Assembly: GCF_012911565.1 (NCBI RefSeq)
Contig: NZ_JAAMPU010000097.1
Location: 85,712-149,711, forward strand
Reading direction: 5' to 3'
DNA: 64,000 nt
DNA from: Flavobacterium silvaticum
GTDB taxonomy: Bacteria; Bacteroidota; Bacteroidia; Flavobacteriales; Flavobacteriaceae
Of this stretch, positions 8,062 through 16,198 are shown piece by piece. The notes beneath the pieces were generated by a model that had not been told where the DNA came from, searched no databases, and was given only the letters and a program-made list of their open reading frames with translations. Each line of letters opens with the position of its first letter. Position 1 is the stretch's first letter. A program made the position numbers and the translations under genes.

Positions 8062-8625
8062 TTATTTATTGAAAATTAACGGAAGTATCAAATGCGTCAT
8101 GATCAATCCTCCGACAAAGAAACCGATCACGGCTTTGAGCGACGGCAGTTGCAGGTTGCTCAATCCGGTAATCGCATGGCCTGAAGTGCATCCTCCTGCA
8201 TAACGGCTACCGAATCCTATCAAAACGCCTCCGATGACAAGAATGAAAACGGTTTTGGGTGATTGCAAGGCATCGGCAGAAAAGAGTGCGTCCGGTAGCA
8301 ATTTACCGTTTGGCGCATCGATTCCGTATTGTCCGAGTAATTCTATTGTCTTTGGATTGATATCTACATTCGTAGGATCTGACATAAAATGCACGGCCAC
8401 GAATCCGCCTAGCATGGTTCCTAAAACGACCGCAAGATTCCAGCGTTGGGCCCTCCAGTCGAAATTGAAGAACGGGACGAATTTTCCGGCACCGGCAATC
8501 GAACACAAAGACCGTAAGTTGGAAGACATCCCAAAGGTTTTCCCGAACCAGATCAGAATGAGTAGAATCATCCCAATCCCAAAGCCGGAAATGTACCACG
8601 GCCAGGTTTGATAAAGTACATGCAT
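8062..8625 (-). CDS. YeeE/YedE-type sulfur-transport membrane protein, first half
   Basis: About 187 residues with roughly five membrane helices. The family signature GGCTSGHAITG (about residues 144-154) holds the conserved Cys146, and a further Cys lies in LRSLCSIAG near 41. By analogy with TsuA these cysteines pass a thiosulfate sulfur across the membrane. The start at 8625 (MHVLYQTWPW) is preferred over 8664 because a TACTTTTG promoter element at 8642-8649 on this strand lies between them. The partner gene follows after 6 nt. Confidence 0.83.
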   Translation of the reverse strand: MHVLYQTWPWYISGFGIGMILLILIWFGKTFGMSSNLRSLCSIAGAGKFVPFFNFDWRAQRWNLAVVLGTMLGGFVAVHFMSDPTNVDINPKTIELLGQYGIDAPNGKLLPDALFSADALQSPKTVFILVIGGVLIGFGSRYAGGCTSGHAITGLSNLQLPSLKAVIGFFVGGLIMTHLILPLIFNK

Positions 8626-8641
8626 AAGTATAGCGTTTGTG

Positions 8642-8649
8642 CAAAAGTA
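8642..8649 (-). promoter_or_regulatory. -7 element TACTTTTG of the YeeE/YedE pair
   Basis: Full TAnnTTTG match on the minus strand, 16 nt before ATG 8625. It excludes the upstream ATG at 8664. Confidence 0.5.
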
Positions 8650-8686
8650 ACAATTCGGAACCAATCCCCGAGGTTTGCAAAATCGC

Positions 8687-8694
8687 TATCTTTG
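8687..8694 (+). promoter_or_regulatory. -7 element TATCTTTG of the DUF4199 gene
   Basis: Full TAnnTTTG match 19 nt before ATG 8714, divergent from the YeeE/YedE promoter 38 nt away. It places the start at 8714, not at the TTG at 8675. Confidence 0.5.
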
Positions 8695-8713
8695 GGCTCA
8701 AATTCTACAGCTG

Positions 8714-9208
8714 ATGGGCAAATTTTCCATAGAGATAAAATATGCGGCCTTATTCACGATTGCCATGCTGGCGTGGACAATCGGCGAAAAAGAAGCCGGT
8801 TTTCACGACAAAAATATCTCGAGTTATTTATCGGTCAGTCTGTTATCCGGAATAGTCGGTCTTGTAGTCTATTTTTTTGCATTGTTTGAAAAAAAGCGCA
8901 AGTATTTTCAAGGAACCATGACATGGGCACAAGGATTCGTGAGCGGAATTTTCCTGTCTTTTTTTATTGCCTTGTTGAGTCCGTTGGCGCAGTTGATTGT
9001 TTTTCAGGCCATATCACCGGAGTTACTCAAAAATCTCGCTCACTATGCCGTATCCCATGGCGGAATGACACAGAAACAGGCCGAGGTATATTTCAGTTTC
9101 CGCAGTTATGCCATCCAGGCCGCCTTTACATCTCTTTCTGTCGGCGTACTAACAGCGGCACTTATTGCGTTAGTGCTCAAGACCAAACCTAAAGCCGATA
9201 CCAAATGA
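8714..9208 (+). CDS. DUF4199 family membrane protein
   Basis: A 164-residue protein starting MGKFSIEIKYAALFTIAMLAW. It has about four helices with the pattern of the DUF4199 family: a first helix with W-x-x-GEKEAGFHD, a segment FALFEKKRKYFQGTMTWAQGFVSGIF and a last helix near the C-terminus. The function is unknown; the family is widespread in Bacteroidota inner membranes. The last codon overlaps the start of the next lipoprotein gene (ATGA), indicating an operon of three genes. Confidence 0.8.
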   Translation: MGKFSIEIKYAALFTIAMLAWTIGEKEAGFHDKNISSYLSVSLLSGIVGLVVYFFALFEKKRKYFQGTMTWAQGFVSGIFLSFFIALLSPLAQLIVFQAISPELLKNLAHYAVSHGGMTQKQAEVYFSFRSYAIQAAFTSLSVGVLTAALIALVLKTKPKADTK

Positions 9209-9687
9209 GACTGATTCCTTTTGTTGCCTCTCTCTGTGTATTGTTGATTTCTTGCGTCAGTACCAAAAATACCATCCGCAACATCGATGACAATGCTCCC
9301 GAACCCAAGCTTAAAGGAAATGCCTTTGTCCTGAGCGAATTCAGCAAAGACCCAAAGTACGGTTTCGACCCAGATTATCCGGTTAATGTTTTTTTCAGGG
9401 ATGTGAAAGATGAGAATATCAACGCAATCCGCTTCCTCAATGGATTGTCAGGCCCGAACGGAGAAAAAATCTTCTTTAAAAAGATAGATACCTGCTGCCC
9501 GTTCCCGACCAAACGCAGCGAAATGGGTGCCGGATTCATCGATTTATATGAAATCACATGGGTCGGCCAAAAGAAACCTATTATGCTATATATCAATAGT
9601 TACGCTAAAGGTTCGGTTATGGTTCCGATGGGATTCGGAAATAAGCCGCCAGCTGTCGAAAACGACCTGAAAAAAGGTAAAGGTTAA
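9205..9687 (+). CDS. Lipoprotein of unknown function
   Basis: 160 residues with a lipoprotein signal (MRLIPFVASLCVLLISCVS, Cys17). The mature part contains GYGFDPDYPVN-like sequence (YGFDPDYPVNVFFRDV), a double-Cys stretch DTCCPFPTKRS and IMLYINSYAKG. I do not recognise a characterised family. It overlaps the DUF4199 gene by 4 bp and abuts the next lipoprotein gene with a one-base overlap, so the three are probably translated from one mRNA. Confidence 0.75.
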   Translation: MRLIPFVASLCVLLISCVSTKNTIRNIDDNAPEPKLKGNAFVLSEFSKDPKYGFDPDYPVNVFFRDVKDENINAIRFLNGLSGPNGEKIFFKKIDTCCPFPTKRSEMGAGFIDLYEITWVGQKKPIMLYINSYAKGSVMVPMGFGNKPPAVENDLKKGKG

Positions 9688-10100
9688 TGAATCAGACCGT
9701 AAAATATCTTTGTATCATATCCGTATCACTTTTACTTTTGGCCGGATGCAAAAATGTCGAGTGTTCCAATACGAATGAAATTTTTGCTTCGGCATCGCCT
9801 GAAAAAGCTATTTATAAAAAAGAGCTTGTTTCAAAAATCAAGGCCATAGATACGTCCGGCCTTTATTTCTTCTTTGATAAATACGTCATCCTGAATGGAC
9901 AGGAAATGATTTATGTCTCCATTAAAGGAAAGGAACTTTGCGCCACCGGAATTGTTTCTATATCTAAATCGGACAAGCTATTTGACGGAATCCGGAAAAG
10001 CCGCGGCTTGGGTTATCACGGGGCAATGCTCAAAAACCTCAAATTCTCGATTCGCGGAAATGAGCTGGTTTTTGAAAGTTCAGATGGCATAATTGATTGA
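9687..10100 (+). CDS. Lipoprotein of unknown function
   Basis: 137 residues. The signal MNQTVKYLCIISVSLLLLAGC ends at Cys21. The rest shows no recognised domain; it includes two further cysteines and segments such as YFFFDKYVILNGQEMIYVS. It begins at the last base of the preceding lipoprotein gene (TAATG), so it is coupled to it. No terminator is obvious after it. Confidence 0.75.
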   Translation: MNQTVKYLCIISVSLLLLAGCKNVECSNTNEIFASASPEKAIYKKELVSKIKAIDTSGLYFFFDKYVILNGQEMIYVSIKGKELCATGIVSISKSDKLFDGIRKSRGLGYHGAMLKNLKFSIRGNELVFESSDGIID

Positions 10101-10191
10101 GAATTGTGAATCGGACGTCATATGTAGGTAACTTTTAGGTAAGTACGCATTCACAACTGCCAATTATACATTTTGCATTGTCAAATCTGCG

Positions 10192-10199
10192 TATCTTTG
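10192..10199 (+). promoter_or_regulatory. -7 element TATCTTTG of kdsA
   Basis: Full TAnnTTTG match; a TTTG at 10172-10175 lies 16 nt upstream. The predicted leader is about 45 nt. Confidence 0.5.
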
Positions 10200-10249
10200 C
10201 ACCCGAGGCCACAAGGCCGAACTGAACCTAGTTAAAAAATATCTTACCT

Positions 10250-11068
10250 ATGGATCTTCTTTCCATTCCCAATATCAAAAATACTCACAGTGGTAATTTC
10301 TTTCTTTTGGCCGGCCCTTGTGCCATTGAAGGTGAAGAAATGGCGATGAAAATTGCCGAAACACTTGTCCGGATTACGGACGATTTAAAAATTCCGTACG
10401 TTTTCAAAGGTTCGTTCAAAAAGGCGAACCGTTCGCGAATAGACAGTTTCTCTGGAATCGGTGACGAAAAAGCATTGAAAATACTGCAGAAAGTTTCTGA
10501 GACATTCAATGTTCCCACGATTACCGACATCCACACCAACGAAGATGCGGCCATGGCGGCCCAATATGTAGATGTATTGCAGATTCCGGCGTTCCTTGTC
10601 AGACAAACAGATTTAGTGGTTGCGGCTGCAGAAACGGGCAAAACGGTCAACCTCAAAAAAGGCCAGTTCATGAGCCCGGAAAGCATGAAACACGCTGTCC
10701 AGAAAGTACTCGATTGCCACAATGAGAAAGTGATGGTGACAGACCGCGGAACCATGTTCGGCTATCAGGATATGATTGTCGATTACCGCGGCATCCCGAC
10801 GATGAAGCAATTTGCGACAACGGTGCTTGACGTGACGCACTCGCTCCAGCAACCGAACCAATCCGCCGGTGTTACGGGTGGTCGTCCGGATATGATTGAA
10901 ACCATCGCGAAAGCCGGCATTGCTGTTGGTGCCGATGGTATTTTCATTGAAACACATTTTGATCCTGCACACGCCAAGAGTGACGGCGCGAATATGCTCG
11001 ACCTCAAATATTTCGATGGTTTGATGAGAAAACTCGTCGCCATCCGCCAAACAATCAATACATTTTAA
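10250..11068 (+). CDS. kdsA: 3-deoxy-8-phosphooctulonate synthase (KDO 8-phosphate synthase)
   Basis: Condenses phosphoenolpyruvate with arabinose 5-phosphate to make KDO 8-phosphate for lipid A/LPS core synthesis. The 272-residue TIM-barrel enzyme has the expected length and motifs: LLAGPCAIEGEE (about 20-31), VFKGSFKKANRSR (about 49-61), DIHTNEDA, a DRGTMFGYQDMIVDYRG segment near 165-180 and DVTHSLQQPNQ near 198. Its residue set resembles the metal-independent type (Asn in KANRSR, and no metal-binding Cys in the N-terminal half), but I did not align it fully. Confidence 0.97.
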   Translation: MDLLSIPNIKNTHSGNFFLLAGPCAIEGEEMAMKIAETLVRITDDLKIPYVFKGSFKKANRSRIDSFSGIGDEKALKILQKVSETFNVPTITDIHTNEDAAMAAQYVDVLQIPAFLVRQTDLVVAAAETGKTVNLKKGQFMSPESMKHAVQKVLDCHNEKVMVTDRGTMFGYQDMIVDYRGIPTMKQFATTVLDVTHSLQQPNQSAGVTGGRPDMIETIAKAGIAVGADGIFIETHFDPAHAKSDGANMLDLKYFDGLMRKLVAIRQTINTF

Positions 11069-11081
11069 ATCCAGAGGAATC

Positions 11082-11915
11082 TTGAAAAAATTCTTTACCC
11101 TGGCGTGCCTTCTCGGCAGCCTTTTGGCGGTTTCACAGGAAACGGCCGAACCAGTCTCGTTTGTAAAACTCCACAAAAAAGGCAGCTTTTTTATTTTCTA
11201 TGGCGGAAATAAAGACAAGTTCAGCAAATCGGATATCCGGTTTTGGGGAAACGGATATGACTTTACGTTGGACAACGTCGATGCACACGATAAGTACAAA
11301 GGTTTTTCGATAGATTATCTCAATCCGTCCCGTATCACGATTCCACAGACCAATTACCGCATCGGGTATTACCTGACGGATAAATATGTCATTTCAATCG
11401 GACTCGACCACATGAAATATGTGATGACCCAATTCCAGACGGCGGATATGACAGGCTACATCACGGGGCATGCCCCTTTTAACGGAACCTACAATCACAG
11501 CCCGGAGCAAATGACTATGGAGTTCCTGCAGTTCGAGCATACGGATGGTTTGAACTATATCAATCTTGAAGGCGAACGCCATGATCCTATTTCTGAATAC
11601 TTAGGCCTTTCGGCTGAATATATTCAGGTGAACACCATAGTTGGTGCCGGTGGGGGCATATTATTACCTAAAACCAACACAACCCTTATGGGTCAGGAAA
11701 GACATGATAAGTTCCACCTATCGGGTTATGGAATGGCGGCGAAAGTCGGTTTGAATCTCACCTTCTTCAAACACTTTTTTGTACAGAGCGAGCTCAAAGG
11801 CGGATATATCAATATGCCCGATGTACGCACAACCTTCGATTCGAGCGACCACGCTTCACATCATTTCACGTTCAGGCAGACCAATCTTGTTTTTGGAGGT
11901 GTTTTCAAAGTTTAA
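11082..11915 (+). CDS. Secreted protein, probable outer-membrane beta-barrel
   Basis: 277 residues starting at a TTG codon, with signal peptide MKKFFTLACLLGSLLAVSQ. Alternating strands (FFIFYGGNKDKF, YRIGYYLTDKYVISIGLDHMKYVM, MAAKVGLNLTFFKHFFVQSELKGGYI) and the final strand TNLVFGGVFKV suggest a barrel of about ten strands. No specific family is recognised. It starts 13 nt after kdsA and may be co-transcribed. Confidence 0.7.
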   Translation: MKKFFTLACLLGSLLAVSQETAEPVSFVKLHKKGSFFIFYGGNKDKFSKSDIRFWGNGYDFTLDNVDAHDKYKGFSIDYLNPSRITIPQTNYRIGYYLTDKYVISIGLDHMKYVMTQFQTADMTGYITGHAPFNGTYNHSPEQMTMEFLQFEHTDGLNYINLEGERHDPISEYLGLSAEYIQVNTIVGAGGGILLPKTNTTLMGQERHDKFHLSGYGMAAKVGLNLTFFKHFFVQSELKGGYINMPDVRTTFDSSDHASHHFTFRQTNLVFGGVFKV

Positions 11916-11998
11916 TAACTCACACAAGAATTCGTTAATTCCGCGGCACATTTCATAAGATGTTTCTTAATTTTATGATACACTTAAATCAAAGTATC

Positions 11999-12286
11999 AT
12001 GAAAAAAGTATTGATGAGCCTGCTGGCACTGATTGCATTGTCTTTTTCTTCAATAGCACAGGAAAAAACGACAACGACTACAAAAGACAAAAAAGAAACA
12101 AAGACTGAAAAATCGGCTACTGTCGATAAAAAGACTACCAAATCTGAAAAAGACAAAAAAACGGTCACCACAGATGCAAACGGTACAGTCCTCAAAAAAG
12201 ATGGCACTGCAGATAAACGCTACAAACAAAAAGTCCATGTAAAAAAAGACGGTACACCTGACCGTCGCTACAAGGAAAATAAATAA
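11999..12286 (+). CDS. Small secreted Lys/Thr-rich protein with KKDGTxDxRYK repeats
   Basis: 95 residues from ATG 11999 with a signal peptide (MKKVLMSLLALIALSFSSIAQ). The middle is a low-complexity stretch of Lys, Thr, Ser and Asp (residues about 22-60). The end has two copies of the motif KKDGTADKRYKQK / KKDGTPDRRYKEN. The motif occurs in other small exported flavobacterial proteins; no function is known to me. The strongly basic mature protein could bind nucleic acid, LPS or cell wall, but that is only a guess. A long imperfect hairpin starts right after the stop codon (12287-12341). Confidence 0.7.
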   Translation: MKKVLMSLLALIALSFSSIAQEKTTTTTKDKKETKTEKSATVDKKTTKSEKDKKTVTTDANGTVLKKDGTADKRYKQKVHVKKDGTPDRRYKENK

Positions 12287-12341
12287 TCGACGAACGACAG
12301 GACTTTCCTAATAAAAGTTAAAATAACCTGCCGTTCATCGA
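12287..12341 (+). other. Large imperfect stem-loop after the Lys/Thr-rich gene
   Basis: Arms 12287-12301 and 12327-12341 pair at 13 of 15 positions and begin at the base after the stop codon. An inner ACTTT/AAAGT pairing sits within the loop. No T-run follows, so it is not a standard terminator. Confidence 0.5.
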
Positions 12342-12426
12342 AAACCACAAAAGGATTTTGGTCAAACTTGGCTACAACGTTATCTTAGTCAAGCCATTCA
12401 ATAAACTTTTAGTAGGGTTTAAACAA

Positions 12427-12456
12427 AAAGGGTTTGCAAGTGATTGCAAACCCTTT
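12427..12456 (-). terminator. Terminator of the sugar permease gene
   Basis: Perfect 13 bp stem (AAAGGGTTTGCAA and its complement) with a 4 nt loop. On the minus strand it is followed by TTTTTGTTT. Confidence 0.85.
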
Positions 12457-12480
12457 GGCTATTTATAAAATCGAGTCTCT

Positions 12481-13917
12481 TTAGTGGCCTCCCCCTTCAA
12501 CCCTGTCAAGGACTATTCCCTGGGCTTTTAGTATTGCACTTACTCTCCAGGCATAGAATGCCAGATAGGCAAAACAGCAAACACCAACAATGTAACTTGA
12601 ATGGATTGTCGTCATATCGGCCACATAGCCCTGGATCATCGAAATCCATCCACCACCCATGATCATCATGATCAGGAAGTTACTTCCCTGGTTTGTACTT
12701 TTTCCAAGTCCGCTGATGGCAAGTGCAAAAATACAAGGCCACAACGTACTACAGAACAACCCAACGCTCGTGAATGCATAAACGCTGACCATTCCGGAAG
12801 TCGTCATACCAATTAAAAGTGCGACTATTCCAAGCGCAGAAAACAATAACAGCATACGCGCCGGATTACCTTTACTGGCCATATCGGCAACAATCATGAC
12901 CAGAATAATTGCGGCATAGACATAGAACGGGGCCAGATCATGTTGCATAATCGCATTGACTCCCAGGAATACTCCAAATGCCAGATAAGGCGCAACAATC
13001 TTAAGTATTTTCTGGATTGATTTATCATCTGTAAAAGCCTCGACAGCGCCCGTCCAACGACCAATCATCAAACTCGCCCAATAGAGCGAAACATAAGGTG
13101 CCACATCTTTGGTCAAAAAGCCGAGATCCTTTTCAAGATATGCAGGCAGGTTACTCGCTGTTGAAACTTCAACACCCACATAAACGAAAATTGCAATCAT
13201 TCCCAATACGAGCTGTGGATACTTAAGTGCCGATTTCACTACTTCATTCTTTGAAGCCTCTGTTTCTACTTCAGTTTCCGGATGGTTTGGCAAAGCCGAC
13301 ATCTTAAGGAACAAAGCCACCAAAAGGAAAGCCGCCCCCAAAATAAGATAAGGAGTCTTTACGTCTTGTATATCAACTGTGGTATTTCCGGAATCAGGTG
13401 AACCGAACAATGCAAAACTAACGATAAGCGGACCGATCGTCGTGCCGAAATTATTCACACCGCCTGCAAGTGTCAAACGCTGCGAACCTGTATTGGCAGG
13501 CCCGAGAGCAATTGCCAAGGGATTCGCCACAGTCTGTTGGAGCGAAAACCCCAGACCAACGATAAAAAGCCCCGAAAGCATCAACGGAAATGAACCCGTA
13601 TTCGCAGCCGGATAAAACAATAATGTTCCCACAGCCGAAATGCCAAGGCCAAGCGCCAGTGAATTCTTATACCCCAAACGATTGACGATATCAGATTTCA
13701 TGGCATACGAAACGCCAAGATAGATTAACGAACCTACCGTATAGGCAATGTAAAAAGCGAGTGATACCAACTGGCTCTCAACCTGCGAAAGCGTAAAAGC
13801 CTTCTTGAAAACAGGAATCAGGATATCGTTGCTCGCCGCCACAAAACCCCAAAAGAAAAAAACGGTGACCAGCGGCAGAAACTGGCTCCATTTGGTTTGA
13901 ACATTTCCGGAACTCAT
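12481..13917 (-). CDS. FHS-type sugar permease (FucP/GluP-like MFS transporter)
   Basis: 478 residues with about 12 membrane helices. The N-terminal segment VFFFWGFVAASNDILIPVF and GLGFSLQQTVANPLAIALG match the fucose/glucose-galactose:H+ symporter branch of the major facilitator superfamily, which has the Asn-Asp pair in the first helix. It lies at the 3' end of the glucan PUL on the same strand, so it probably imports the mono- or disaccharide released by the hydrolases across the inner membrane. The exact sugar is not readable. A 299 bp gap with 9 bp repeats separates it from the GH43-like gene, so it may have its own promoter. Confidence 0.85.
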   Translation of the reverse strand: MSSGNVQTKWSQFLPLVTVFFFWGFVAASNDILIPVFKKAFTLSQVESQLVSLAFYIAYTVGSLIYLGVSYAMKSDIVNRLGYKNSLALGLGISAVGTLLFYPAANTGSFPLMLSGLFIVGLGFSLQQTVANPLAIALGPANTGSQRLTLAGGVNNFGTTIGPLIVSFALFGSPDSGNTTVDIQDVKTPYLILGAAFLLVALFLKMSALPNHPETEVETEASKNEVVKSALKYPQLVLGMIAIFVYVGVEVSTASNLPAYLEKDLGFLTKDVAPYVSLYWASLMIGRWTGAVEAFTDDKSIQKILKIVAPYLAFGVFLGVNAIMQHDLAPFYVYAAIILVMIVADMASKGNPARMLLLFSALGIVALLIGMTTSGMVSVYAFTSVGLFCSTLWPCIFALAISGLGKSTNQGSNFLIMMIMGGGWISMIQGYVADMTTIHSSYIVGVCCFAYLAFYAWRVSAILKAQGIVLDRVEGGGH

Positions 13918-14120
13918 AAAATAATTTGGTTTTAAACGTTGGTTTGATTTGTTTATATCCGAATAAATACGTGTATTTTTTACACATTAATCAATTTATC
14001 CGCAATATTTTATAAATATCATCTTAATGTATCTATCCTGCAATACCGCCAATTTTTAGTTATTAACGAAATCGATTGAAAAATGAGAATTCAAACGTTT
14101 TCGAACAGTGTGCAGCCGTG

Positions 14121-14156
14121 AAAGTCCGAAAAGTCGGGAAAGTCGCAAAAGACCAT
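14121..14156 (+). repeat. 9 bp tandem repeat AAAGTCnnn (left array)
   Basis: Four units: AAAGTCCGA, AAAGTCGGG, AAAGTCGCA and AAAGACCAT. The array is an inverted partner of the one at 14194-14229. It lies in the 299 bp gap 13918-14216; the rest of that gap is A/T-rich upstream sequence of the permease with nothing else recognisable. Confidence 0.7.
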
Positions 14157-14193
14157 TCACAACAAGCAACTCTTCTAATCCAACTAATCCTTT

Positions 14194-14229
14194 CATGACT
14201 TTCCCGACTTTCATGACTACTTCGACTCC
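14194..14229 (-). repeat. 9 bp tandem repeat (right, inverted array)
   Basis: Plus-strand units CATGACTTT, CCCGACTTT, CATGACTAC and TTCGACTCC. A 15 nt core (14197-14211) is the exact reverse complement of 14130-14144. The last units extend into the final codons of the GH43-like gene. Confidence 0.65.
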
Positions 14230-16124
14230 TTAACCTCACTGCGCTCCGAAATCCCATTCGCGTTAAAAGCTTCAATTGAAAAGTAATACACATCGCTGCG
14301 GTCAAGCCCGTTAAAGTAATATTCGGTTTTTCCATTGACCATAATAGATCCGTACATCTTATCCGGCGATTTGCCAAAATAAATCACATAACCGTCAGCA
14401 TCCGGATTCTGTTGCCATTTGAACCACACGTTGCGGCGTTCGCCTTTGCGTTTCGGTTCAGCACGTAATGGGACGAAATTTTTGACTGGCTGAGGTTTCA
14501 ATCCGCTTCCTTTTCCAAATACTCTAAAGCCTGACAAAGCGAATTTTCCGGTCGGCATACCAAGATTTTCAATCTTCACATAGCGGCCACTTGCCGGTTT
14601 TTCCAATTCGACATAATCGTGAGGCACATCCGTTTTGTTCTTCGACTTATCTACAATGGTTTTCCAGTTCTTGTTGTCGTTTGAAACAGAAATGACGTAT
14701 TGATGGCCTTTTGTCGCATCTGGTTTTCCCATGATATCGGCATCCTGGTCGGCGTAATTGATCTGGATGGCATTGATGATGCTTACTTCACCCAGATCAG
14801 AAATCAGCCACTCACCTTTTCCATCAGACTTTGCACTCCAATACGTTTTGATATCTTCATCGACAGCCGCATTTGCCTGATAACCGCCAAGCGTCGATGA
14901 AACCTGAACCGGCTTGTTGTAATTGAGCAGCATCCAACCGGCGAAACTCGGTGCTAAATGCCCTTTTTTCTCGGCAGGGAGAAACGTCGGGTAATCGCCA
15001 TAGGCCGTATTTGAATACAAAATACCGTCTTTGTCAAAACCGGCCGGCCAAATCCCGATGCGTCTTTCAAAATTGTTTTTGGTACAGATGCCGATGGTCG
15101 AAACGTGCCAGTACGCATCATTTGCATCCTGAAAAGTTGCTCCATGACCGGCACCACGGGCAAAACCTCCGGGTTTGTATGAGAATGGATTGAAAGATTG
15201 GTATTCCCAAGGTCCCATTGGTTTGTCACTGACATAAACGCCGTCGCCGTATCCGCTGAATTCGGTTCCCGGTGCACCGTATTGCAGATAGTATTTTCCG
15301 TTGTGTTTGGTCACGAAAGCACCTTCTACAAACGGATTCAAAAAGGTATTGTCATTGTATTCGCCAAAACGCTCCCAACCGTGTTCGTCGTCATTCAAGG
15401 CGATTTGCGGCATGGGTTCGTCCCCGATTGGCTGGAATGTTTTTCTGTCTAGTTGATACGCATAAAGCGGATAGAGATTGCTCGAACCGAAATATTCGTA
15501 AACCTTGTCTGTTTCCTTATCCCAGAAAATCTGCGGGTCCCAGGCAGCAGCTTGTGATTTATGGACAAGTTGTTTCCAGTCATCAGTTGATGGATTTGTG
15601 CTCATCCAGATGGGAAATTCTTTGGTGTGTGTCGACCCGACGACAATCATGGTATCGTTTACGAATGAAACCGATGGCGCACACAATTCATCATAGACCT
15701 TGTGCTCCGGCCGAAGGAACTTGCGGTGGATGAACTTCCAGTTGAGCATATCCTTGCTGTGCCAATAGCCCCATTGATTGGTCGAGAACATATAATATTC
15801 GCCTTTGAAAAACGTGACGACCGGATCTGCGGTAGCACGGTGTTTTCCTTGGGTGACGAAATTGGGAATAGGACAATAGCCGTAGTCGACGTTGATAGGA
15901 TTACAGTAGGTTTTTTGTTGTGCCGATGTTTGAGCCGATAAGGTCAGTAACACCACCAAGGCCATAGCCCCGATGCGAGTGCAAAGCCGCGAGTCGTGGT
16001 TTGCCCTGCTTTTCCCGCCGAAAAAGAGCGACGCGAGAAGCTCCTTTTTTGGGGTGGAAAAACGGCAAAGCACCCGAGCGCTTGTAACGGGCAGCGGGAA
16101 AAAGCTTCTATTATTTATTTTCAT
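14217..16124 (-). CDS. GH43-like glycoside hydrolase with discoidin and fibronectin type III domains
   Basis: An exported enzyme. The five-bladed propeller covers about residues 72-400 and shows the GH43 acid triad: Asp100 in TADPVV, Asp196 in AAWDPQIF and Glu268 in FVEGAF. A F5/8C-type carbohydrate-binding domain (about 405-525) and an FN3 domain (about 540-632) follow. GH43 enzymes act on arabinosides, xylosides or galactans; this one sits in a beta-glucan-like PUL, so its substrate is open. The start is unusual: residues 7-53 are encoded by an intergenic repeat copy (15964-16108). MKINNR before it plus AMALVVLLTLSAQTSAQ after it would together make a normal signal peptide. An alternative start is ATG 15965. 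Confidence 0.82.
   Translation of the reverse strand: MKINNRSFFPLPVTSARVLCRFSTPKKELLASLFFGGKSRANHDSRLCTRIGAMALVVLLTLSAQTSAQQKTYCNPINVDYGYCPIPNFVTQGKHRATADPVVTFFKGEYYMFSTNQWGYWHSKDMLNWKFIHRKFLRPEHKVYDELCAPSVSFVNDTMIVVGSTHTKEFPIWMSTNPSTDDWKQLVHKSQAAAWDPQIFWDKETDKVYEYFGSSNLYPLYAYQLDRKTFQPIGDEPMPQIALNDDEHGWERFGEYNDNTFLNPFVEGAFVTKHNGKYYLQYGAPGTEFSGYGDGVYVSDKPMGPWEYQSFNPFSYKPGGFARGAGHGATFQDANDAYWHVSTIGICTKNNFERRIGIWPAGFDKDGILYSNTAYGDYPTFLPAEKKGHLAPSFAGWMLLNYNKPVQVSSTLGGYQANAAVDEDIKTYWSAKSDGKGEWLISDLGEVSIINAIQINYADQDADIMGKPDATKGHQYVISVSNDNKNWKTIVDKSKNKTDVPHDYVELEKPASGRYVKIENLGMPTGKFALSGFRVFGKGSGLKPQPVKNFVPLRAEPKRKGERRNVWFKWQQNPDADGYVIYFGKSPDKMYGSIMVNGKTEYYFNGLDRSDVYYFSIEAFNANGISERSEVKESK
15964..16108 (+). 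repeat. Palindromic dispersed repeat, copy A
   Basis: Runs TAGCCCCGATGCGAGTG ... CGGGCAGCGGGAAAAAGCTTC and is 145 bp long. The apex is GAGCGACGCGAGAAGCTC (16026-16043), with complementary arms TTTGCC/GGCAAA, TTTTCC/GGAAAA and AAAAAGAGC/GCTCcTTTTT. It is homologous to copies at 31187, 32343 and 63456. It lies antisense within the 5' part of the GH43-like reading frame. Confidence 0.85.
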
Positions 16125-16152
16125 TTTTATTATTTATTATCCGACCCTAACT

Positions 16153-16197
16153 ATCTTCCGATATTTTGATCTTCCGAACTTTCGATCTTCCGAACTC
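16153..16197 (+). repeat. 16 bp tandem repeat ATCTTCCGAACTTTCG
   Basis: Two full and one partial unit: 16153-16168, 16169-16184 and 16185-16197. There is an underlying 8 bp period (ATCTTCCG). It lies between the GH3 terminator and the start of the GH43-like gene. Confidence 0.7.
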
Positions 16198-16198
16198 A

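Noticed and set aside
10104..10156. TTGTGAAT/ATTCACAA inverted repeat upstream of kdsA
   Set aside because: Eight-base arms 37 nt apart without a T-run are weak; not convincing as terminator or operator.
10613..11176. Minus-strand open frame of 187 codons over kdsA
   Set aside because: It is entirely antisense to kdsA, whose motifs are complete; composition is His/Arg-rich as expected for a shadow frame.
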